DNA of 64,000 nucleotides, taken from Coremacera marginata (lineage: Eukaryota; Arthropoda; Insecta; Diptera; Sciomyzidae). The stretch spans positions 150,582,700 to 150,646,699 of the forward strand of contig OU612046.1 in NCBI GenBank assembly GCA_914767935.1, read 5' to 3'. Shown one piece after another: positions 57,801-64,000 of the stretch. A model generated the notes under the pieces. That model ran no database searches, was not told the DNA's origin, and was given only the letters and a program-made list of their open reading frames with translations. The position numbers and the translations under genes were made by a program. How positions within the stretch are numbered: the stretch's first letter is position 1; each line of letters begins with the position of its first letter.

Positions 57801-59021
57801 GGGGGTCTTCTCATTGAGCAACTTTTTTTTTTCAACTTTTTTTTTTGTATTTATTTATAGCTTGGGTAGTTGTGAATATGCCACTAAAAGGATTTTTAGA
57901 AATTCGAAATACTTTAGAAAATACAGCCTTTTTTGTGAAGCAAGGTCTGATGGACAAGAAGGTGATGGAGGTAATAAAACCAGCTTACGAAGCGCTGTCG
58001 GCAGATAATTTGCTTGAAAGATGCCTTGGATCTGAAACTCAGAATTCCAATGAGTCCTACAATTCTGTTCTTTGGTCACTGTCGCCCAAACACATCAACT
58101 CAGGCGCACGCACCATCGAAGTGGCCAATTTCATTGCAACGTGCCTCTTCAACGACGGTTTTATACCCATACTTCAAATTATGGGTTTGATGGGTATTGC
58201 GATTGGCAAAAACGCATACGAATACGCACTATCTCGCAATGAAGACAGATTGAACCGATCAGAGACTCGAGCTGCGGCATCATCAAAAGCTGGCAGAACG
58301 GCTCGCAGAGCAGAGAGGGCAGCAGAAAGCAGTTTCTACGAAAAAGAGGAAGGTGGCCTGTATGGAGCTGGCATCGCCGACTAATATTTGTAAGTAAAAA
58401 TTGTCAGCTCTTTAAAACTGCATTTAAACATTTTTGATTTTTTTTTTTTCCCAAAAAAATTACTTCAAACTTTAAACGCGTTTATCTCGAACCCACGTTT
58501 TTCGAACTGGCGGCCATGATATCTCCAGTTCAACTGAACCGATTTTCATGAAACAAAATGGAATCGACGCAAAATTGTCGCCATTCTCGGGTGAACCTCG
58601 ACCATAATTTTAAAAAATTTTTTACTATTTTTTTTTTACACTAAACTACAAAAAAAAACCCGAAATTGAAATTTTTTTTTTGAATGGCCGCCATTTTGTC
58701 AAAAAAAATCACAAAATTAAGCTTGAGGTTCACCCGAGAATTACATCTATACTGATTATAACCCCGTTTTTTTTTCATTTCAGACGCTCCGGAGACCCGG
58801 AATCGTGGCCGCCGTGACGACACCTTTTTTTTTCACCACCAACTTTGAAGTCTCATTACTTTTTGAACAGCCCACGTATCGAGGCAAAAAAAATTTTTTT
58901 ATTTACTTTGAACCTTTTGTAATACAATAATTAAAAAAAGTTTTCAATTATTCTTTGCGTTTTCAAATAAGAATTTTTTTAAAAAGGGTCCATAAAACGG
59001 GTTTTGAATGAGAAGACCGCC
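57801..59021 (+). mobile_element. TTAA element D, complete copy nested at the edge of C
   Basis: TTAA occurs at 57797-57800 and 59022-59025. The left end GGGGGTCTTCTCATT and the right end, reversed GGCGGTCTTCTCATT, are inverted repeats. The 1221-bp element carries the C-terminal part of a transposase and non-coding blocks also present in A, B and C (TAAACTACAAAAAAA, TTTTTGAACAGCCC). It used the TTAA flanking C as its target. Confidence 0.83.
57845..58384 (+). pseudogene. Mutator-like transposase C-terminal half, open frame
   Basis: The open frame has 179 codons; the likely homologous part begins near MPLKGFLEIRNTLENTAFF (57878). Blocks are EVIKPAYEALSADNLLERC, TQNSNESYNSVLWSLSPKH (with the probable catalytic Glu), TIEVANFIATCLFNDGFIP and MGLMGIAIGKNAYEYALSRN. 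An Ala/Arg-rich basic segment follows, then the tail LYGAGIAD. TTTATTTATAG just upstream resembles a splice acceptor, so this may be a last exon. The N-terminal domain and two of three acidic residues are missing. Being open, it could encode a truncated protein with only part of the catalytic core. Confidence 0.7.
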
Positions 59022-59025
59022 TTAA

Positions 59026-60466
59026 ATTTGTGCACAATAATAGCAACTTTTTTAATTTTTTGCCGTATTTTGCTTGTAGAAAATTTTGTATGTATTGTTT
59101 TCATTAGTGTTAATTTAATATAGAAACATAATATACCCATGTTATTAAACAAAGCTTAAATTATGTGCTTTGTTTTTTTTTTTTGCTAATTTTATCGAAC
59201 TGAGAAAAACGTTCCCGAATTGATGGTTCTCTGTAAAATATTTACAAAAAAGCAATATTACTAAAAAAGTATAGAATTCTGTGCGCTGCCCTATCAAAGT
59301 ATATTAATATACAAATGTTGCAACAGTATAAACTAAGAGTCATTATTATAGCTCAGAGTAACTTAAATAATTCTAAAAATATATTTCTGATTTTCATTGG
59401 AAAATCTTTTGATTTGCTGGGTTGCCCAACGCGTAAGGGGTATATTGCCTTTGTCATTACGCTTGCAACGCCAAGAAGGAGGCATGACAGGTATAGAAAA
59501 AATATATATTTTTGATCAGCATCAGTCGATTTCCGTGTGTCCGTCTGTCTGTCCGTCTGTCGACACGACAGATAAAAAGCCGTAATTTTAGAGCTATTGC
59601 GATGAAATCCAGAATATGAGTTTATTTTTAAAAAAGGAAGATCAAGATCGAAAATGGGCCAAATCGGATGAAAACCATGCCTATCTCCCATACAAAGTGA
59701 CTTTATTTTAACCGTAAAATGTCTTTAAAAACCACAAAAATTGAAGAAATACCTTGGAATTTGGCACGTAAGCTTTGATCTCCAATTTAAAAACTGGCTA
59801 TGAAATTTGGCAAAATCGGATCAAAACCACACCTTTCTCCCATACCAAGTGACGTCATCAAAATAGGAAAACTTTCGCTAATATATAAAACTGAATGCCA
59901 TCGTGTATGTCGTGGCTAAAAGCTTCGAATAAACATCAATAAGGCCGCGGCGGGTGTACTTTAGCTTTGGTACTCTGACGAAGCTCCATACTTACTAGTT
60001 TTAGGATGAATTTAGGTATTTAAGTCCCAAAAATCAAAAATGCCTTTTTTTTAAAAGTTAGGCCCTAATTTCATTAATTTATCCCTAAACACCCCACATA
60101 AACTAAATTTCTGCTCATTTGAAGCGAAATATGGTATGTTCATATAAGTTACGTAAAAGCCACGTGCCAATATGGGCAGATATTTAGTTTTCGTACGCTT
60201 TGGTGTAAATTATTTTCTTTGAACTCCTTTAAGTAAAATTTTAGAATGCTCTCGATTGCAATCATTTCTTATATGTTCTTAATTTGAAAGCAATAAATTG
60301 CCTCGGTAGCCACGCGATTTCAGGAGACAGTTTATCAACAGATAGATCCACGGTTCAATCCTTTAAAAAAATTTTTTTTTTTTAAAAAGTCGACCTCTTT
60401 GTTTATTGTTGTATTCGGGCTTAAGGTCCAATTGCAAAAAAAAAAAAACTCATTAGTGTTAATATA
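59026..60466. other. Intergenic DNA with dispersed-repeat traces
   Basis: 59537-59562 is a GTCCGTCTGTC-type minisatellite of a kind frequent in fly non-coding repeats. 60305-60360 has a B-box-like GGTTCAATCC but no clear A box. No gene is supported. Confidence 0.45.
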
Positions 60467-60500
60467 AAATTTTTTATTATTATAAACACTGTTGTTGCTT

Positions 60501-60545
60501 GTCAATATTTCGATTCTCACCGAGAATCATCATCAGGACAGAACT
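60501..60545 (-). ncRNA. Hammerhead-ribozyme-like core, 3' copy
   Basis: The minus strand contains CTGATGA (60530-60536) and a perfect 7-bp stem GATTCTC/GAGAATC closed by GGT. Then comes GAAA (60508-60511) continuing ATAT-T-GAC. The A-U-A-U after GAA is self-complementary, as in the dimer-forming hammerheads reported in Penelope elements. GAC can pair with GTC before CTGATGA. It lies in sense orientation relative to the element. Confidence 0.65.
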
Positions 60546-60722
60546 AAAAATAAACATTTGTAACACACTATTTTACACATTGTCTTTAAACAGTAAGAAC
60601 TTATATAAAAACAAAAATCTTTATACACTGAATCTACATTGAAACATTTAACATTAAAACATTTAAAATTAAAATTACAAATAGCTAAAAACAAAACGCG
60701 TCCATCAATTCTGCATAAAACT

Positions 60723-61556
60723 TCAACTGCGTTTGTTTTCCTCCCTCTGCTTCTCGATGCAGCGTCTGTATATGTCAGCACAATTGTCGGTATCAGTTTT
60801 AAAGTTGAGTCGTTTATGTGGGTGAACGTTAATAATGTGGAGCATTTCCACAGTGTATCGACGTGTGTATTTGTTCTCTTGCTGTAAAATCTCAACGTTA
60901 GTAAAGTTAGGTGTGTGTTTGTGCTTGGCACAGTGGGCCGCTAGTGCTGTTTTTTGTTCTATGGGCTTGTCTTTTAGTTTCAAGTCAGATTTATGTGAAG
61001 AAAGTCTAGTTCGTAATTTATTTTTCGTTGTCCCCACATATGTCTGGTCACATACGTGGGACCCGTCACCATTACATTTTATTTTGTAAACCACATTCGT
61101 TTGATCTAATTTGTCAATTTTTGTTTTTGTATTACTGTAAATTTGTTGTAATGCGTTAGCTGACTTAAACGCGATTTTATATTTATCCTTGTCATATATG
61201 CTAGAATTTGAGAGTCTTTCAGATAGGCCCGGTATATATGTCATCGATTTGTAGATTTCATCTAGTTTTTTAGTTGTCGTTCTTTCTGTCTCTCTAAACT
61301 GTTTGCGAATTACTTCATTGATTGTTTTCTTTGGAAACTCATTGTTATGTAATATTGTCCTTATTTTTTGTAGATTTTCCTTGTGATATTCTTTGTTGCT
61401 GATGTCGAGCACTCTCCGTATGAAATTGTTCGCTGTATTAAAAATTATTATTTTAGGATGTTTGGAGTAAAAGTTGATTAGGCGTCCAGATGCCAAAGGT
61501 TTTTGATACCAGTTTGTAGTCAGTTTGTTGTTTTGTATTATTATTACAGTGTCCAA
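60723..61556 (-). pseudogene. Penelope RT C-terminus plus GIY-YIG endonuclease
   Basis: The open frame has 277 codons (its first codon is TTG, not a true start). The N-terminal part LTTNWYQKPLASGRLINFYS is the conserved Penelope block after RT. Residues ~155-245 form the endonuclease: VVYKIKCNGDGSHVCDQTYV is the GIY-equivalent with its Cys pair, then GTTKNKLRTRLSSHKSDL supplies the YIG-equivalent and catalytic Arg region. Then AAHCAKHKHTPNF and a conserved Glu segment (YTRRYTVEMLHI) follow. The enzyme nicks target DNA to prime copying. This is the best-preserved part of the element. A TGA and a frameshift near 61575-61595 detach it from RT. Confidence 0.87.
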
Positions 61557-61594
61557 ATATGGTAAAAATCCGTCGACTGCTTCCTTTCAATTTA

Positions 61595-61987
61595 TTATGT
61601 TTTCAAAAATTTTATGTTGTCATGAAAATTGTTCAATGTTCTCAGTGTTTCTTCAATTTGGTCCGTTTTAACTATAGCGAAAAGGTCGTCAACATATTTT
61701 GTAACTAGTCTTATTTTGTTGTTAAGTGTTTCCAATGACTTGTCTAGTAGCTCTTCCATCACTATGTCTGCAATGACTGGAGACGCTGGTGATCCCATCG
61801 GCATTCCTCTGAGTTGTGTGTATATTTTGTCGTCATACTTAAAATATCTATTGTCTTTTATGCACAATTTTAATATGTCCATGAATTTGTCTTTGTTTAG
61901 TTTGGTGTATGTTTTGATTCTGTTCCATTTCGTTTCAATAATTTTTAGTGCATAGTCAACCGGTATACTAGGAAAAAGGGATATCAC
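61595..61987 (-). pseudogene. Penelope RT palm
   Basis: The decoded blocks are SLFPSIPVDYALKIIETKW (block A with its Asp-Val-Ile-Ser just upstream), QLRGMPMGSPASPVIADIVM (block B) and RLVTKYVDDLFAIVKT (the YVDD active site). The acidic triad is visible. It is separated by frame from both neighbours: an A-run near 62040 shifts it from the upstream part. Confidence 0.88.
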
Positions 61988-62031
61988 GTCAAATGAAACT
62001 ATGGATTCGTCGTCATAAATGTATGTGTTAT

Positions 62032-62670
62032 TTATTCGTTTTTTGCATTGTTGATATTGTTTTTGGAGTCTATAGTCAAGTTTTTAAGAATGTTGATGGC
62101 GTATCTACATAGTCCGTATGATGGTGATCCTATTGATGAACAAATTGGTCTTAAAGGTGTGTTTTCTTTGTGGATTTTAGGGAATCCATATATCCTCGGT
62201 GCAGTTGCTGTGTACGTTTTTATGTTTCTTTTTTCTTGTGTTGAGATCTCGTTCTTGTTGTATAGGAATTCCGCGAAATCGTTGTTTAACAGCTGTAGTT
62301 TTTGTGTAGGGTCCTTATTAAGTCTTTTAAAAATTCCAGTGTCTCTTATAAGCGTTTTCATTTTTTCGTTGTAATTTTTATTGTTCATTGAAACTGTCAC
62401 ATTACCCTTGTCCGAGTTTAATATTAAGATATTTTTATGTTCCTTTAAAAATATTCTCGTCGCTTTTAATGTCTCAATCTCTGCTTGGTCTCTGTTGTTC
62501 ATTTTGTTGTTGTTCATGTGTCCATCAATGAGTGTTGTAAGCTTCGATCGTGCTACGTCCTGTTCTTCTTTTCCTGCTATGGTTTGAATGCACTCTTCAC
62601 CTTCCGCTATGCAATTAAATAAGGGGAACTGTCTTGTTGTTGATGGTAACGCGTATTTTGGTCCCAGCGA
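62032..62670 (-). pseudogene. Penelope RT N-terminal part
   Basis: The frame is open upstream of the first ATG. It includes the Penelope signature SLGPKYALP (near 62650), then LILNSDKGNVTVSM, the typical KG.. block, and RIYGFPKIHKENTPLRPICS with the conserved P-K-x-H-K. It closes at a stop produced by a homopolymer frameshift near 62035. Confidence 0.85.
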
Positions 62671-62681
62671 GAGAAGCCATT

Positions 62682-62984
62682 CTATATTTGTTGGTATTGT
62701 AACGTCGGACTTGTTGACAAACCAATCAGTGTTGTGGTTTCTCTTAATTGTATCATCTGATTCTCTTTGGAGTGCTTGTATTTATTCATGTGAATGTTCT
62801 TTGAGTGAGTGAGTAAATTGTTATAAGTCTTGGTTTCGTTTGAGAAAAAAGCTGTTTTGTGTACGTCGCTCAACCTTTTGTTGATAATTTTTGTTATATT
62901 TTTAGCACTTCGTTCGTTGATTTTTAATGTTTCGTGTTTATGTTGTACAAGTAAATTAAGTATTTTGGCATAGAATGTCTGCAT
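62682..62984 (-). pseudogene. Penelope N-terminal domain fragment
   Basis: This 100-codon frame, rich in Lys/Asn and probably helical, precedes the RT signature. It goes out of frame near 62760, after which the continuing frame reads DWFVNKSDVTIPTNIEW. The position fits the poorly conserved N-terminal domain of Penelope proteins. Confidence 0.55.
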
Positions 62985-63042
62985 GAATTTTGTCAGTATG
63001 TGTTTGGTCTTTTTTATTTATTTTTATAGTTTATTTTTAGTT

Positions 63043-63085
63043 CTGTCCTGATGATGATTCTCGGTGAGAATCGAAATATTGACAA
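63043..63085 (+). ncRNA. Hammerhead-ribozyme-like core, inverted 5' copy
   Basis: The same core as at 60501-60545, on the plus strand: CTGATGA (63048-63054), stem GATTCTC-GGT-GAGAATC, GAAA (63073-63076), ATATTGAC. It is antisense to the element's coding direction because the terminal repeat is inverted. Confidence 0.65.
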
Positions 63086-63118
63086 GCAACAACAGTGCTT
63101 ATAATTATAAAAAATTAT

Positions 63119-63853
63119 TTTTTTTTATGATAGTGCTGTTTTTTTTATTTAATTCAGGAATTTCTGATGTTATTGTTTTCAAAAACTGAAACTTTGTTTA
63201 TCTAAAAAAAGTGTAGACTCGAGTAAACAACTTCTTAATTCCTTAAATGTATCATTGAATAAAGCTTTATATAATAAATTATACAATAAAATTAAATTTT
63301 CAAGGCTTTTACAAGGCTCATTCAAGAAAAGCATGAATAATTACTTTTATACAAGACCTATTCAAGTTGAGCATGAAAGCTTCAAATATTTAGGTGAAAT
63401 TGTTCTCTGGGTACTCGTTTCGTTACACATAAAGATGCAATTTATCCTTAAATAGCATTCGATTTTTTATCTTATAAATCATATTAACACTAAGAATATT
63501 TCCTTTCCTTTTTTGGAGCTTGGTTAATAAGTATAATTTCATGGTTAATGGTATTATAATACCCACTTATCTTTACGAATATTCTAATAACTAACGGTTG
63601 TGTCACTTTGACAAAAAAGGAGTATTTTTGAATACCATATTGTTTTTTTTAAAGAATTGATAAAAAATGTAGCACGTCATACACGTCAATACTTTAAGTA
63701 ATGTCTGCGTAAAGTTTCATCAAAATCGAATAATGAAATTGTGCATATATGCATATTGGGTTAAAAAGTTGTTTAGCAAATTTATTATTTGGATAGCTCG
63801 AAAATAAAATCTCAAAATAAAAACACTTTCACTTAGACTTCGTTAGCGGCTAA
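63119..63853. other. AT-rich 3' flank of the takeout-like gene
   Basis: No coding frame is supported. If the gene at the right edge is real, its minus-strand 3' UTR and polyadenylation site lie in this stretch. ATTTTATTTTCGAG near 63800 gives an AATAAAAT signal on the minus strand. Confidence 0.4.
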
Positions 63854-64000
63854 CTACGCCTCCGGCAGAAAATAGTCCTCATAGGGTACACTTTCGAACC
63901 ACTTCTCCATAAAAGTACGATGTTTCTTCGTCATAGCCTCGTCAATCTGTGGCGATATTTCCTCGCTCAGTACCTGCGAGTTTTCGTTCAGCACCTGCAA
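63854..64000 (-). CDS. Takeout/JHBP-like protein, C-terminal exon (partial)
   Basis: The minus strand reads 48 codons from the window edge to a TAG at 63854-63856, starting LQVLNENSQVLSEEISPQID and ending FESVPYEDYFLPEA. The pattern (L-N-E-N, then S-E-E with P-x-I near a helix, and a closing V-P-Y-x-x-x-F) is that of the C-terminal end of takeout/juvenile-hormone-binding-domain proteins. These are secreted small-lipid carriers of insects. The base composition is clearly richer in G/C than the flanks and codon use looks normal. The rest of the gene lies beyond the window. The family call rests on a short segment, so moderate confidence only. Confidence 0.55.
   Translation of the reverse strand: MQVLNENSQVLSEEISPQIDEAMTKKHRTFMEKWFESVPYEDYFLPEA

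Larger units (their letters stand above)
60467..63118 (-). mobile_element. Penelope-like element with inverted terminal repeats
   Basis: This 2.65-kb element encodes a Penelope-type reverse transcriptase followed by a GIY-YIG endonuclease on the minus strand. About 88-bp terminal repeats at 60467-60554 and 63029-63118 are inverted relative to each other and nearly identical. Penelope elements are known to carry terminal repeats in either orientation. At least three frameshifts and a stop make this copy dead. Confidence 0.88.

Noticed and set aside
59880..60000. Short Helitron/DINE-like fragment (CTAATATATAAAACTGAATG … CTAGT)
   Set aside because: Ends are only loosely similar and too close together; not supported.

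Overview
The window reads as a transposon-saturated, AT-rich intergenic or pericentromeric stretch of a fly genome. The likeliest source is a higher (brachyceran) fly, and several features suggest a tephritid fruit fly: a gypsy-type errantivirus with a tRNA-Lys primer site, a tRNA-derived SINE whose body resembles one I associate with tephritids, a degenerate MADF gene with a roughly 60-nt intron, and the last exon of a takeout/JHBP-like gene. The species assignment is inference. No rRNA, CRISPR array, intact tRNA or bacterial-type operon is visible. Almost every gene-like frame belongs to a mobile element, and most are broken.

Layout. 1-1.88 kb: unassigned AT-rich DNA with a 39-nt T run. 1.9-5.5 kb: a degenerate ~135-bp repeat cluster, then a group of TTAA-flanked DNA transposons carrying pieces of one transposase family (Mutator-like/Kolobok-like). 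7.8-9.5 kb: another piece of that transposase and an RTE-like LINE remnant. 9.7-11.9 kb: a complete TTAA-flanked element, a SINE head and a hAT fragment. 11.9-13.8, 18.6-19.2 and 19.8-23.3 kb: long arrays of a 23-bp satellite (GGTAATCGGTTGGTAATCGCTTC-like). The third array is split by a nearly intact CR1/Jockey-type LINE. 17.1-18.6 kb: a second copy of the TTAA element. 24.8-25.7 kb: a MADF-domain pseudogene. 26.8-27.7 kb: another TTAA element. 27.9-30.3 kb: a hAT element with 8-bp target duplications and a piggyBac-like MITE nested in it. 31.0-31.5 kb: a 57-bp minisatellite.

34.45-40.8 kb is a very young gypsy-class errantivirus. Its two 433-bp LTRs look identical and it sits between TATA duplications. 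A deletion has removed the gag C-terminus, the protease and the start of RT, while RT/RNase H/integrase and an env frame remain open. It landed inside what looks like a TATA box. 41.4-44.5 kb holds a hAT MITE, an RNase H-bearing LINE tail and an RTE-like LINE. 46.3-49.4 and 53.9-55.3 kb hold two copies of a second RTE-like LINE, with a SINE at 52.8 kb. 56.1-59.0 kb has two more TTAA elements, one inserted in the target duplication of the other. 60.47-63.12 kb is a degenerate Penelope-like element with GIY-YIG endonuclease. Its inverted terminal repeats each contain a hammerhead-ribozyme-like core. The only convincing host coding sequence is the partial exon at the right edge.

No cooperating host pathway is encoded. 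The window is best read as a record of transposition: nested insertions, target duplications, internally deleted derivatives and tandem-array growth.
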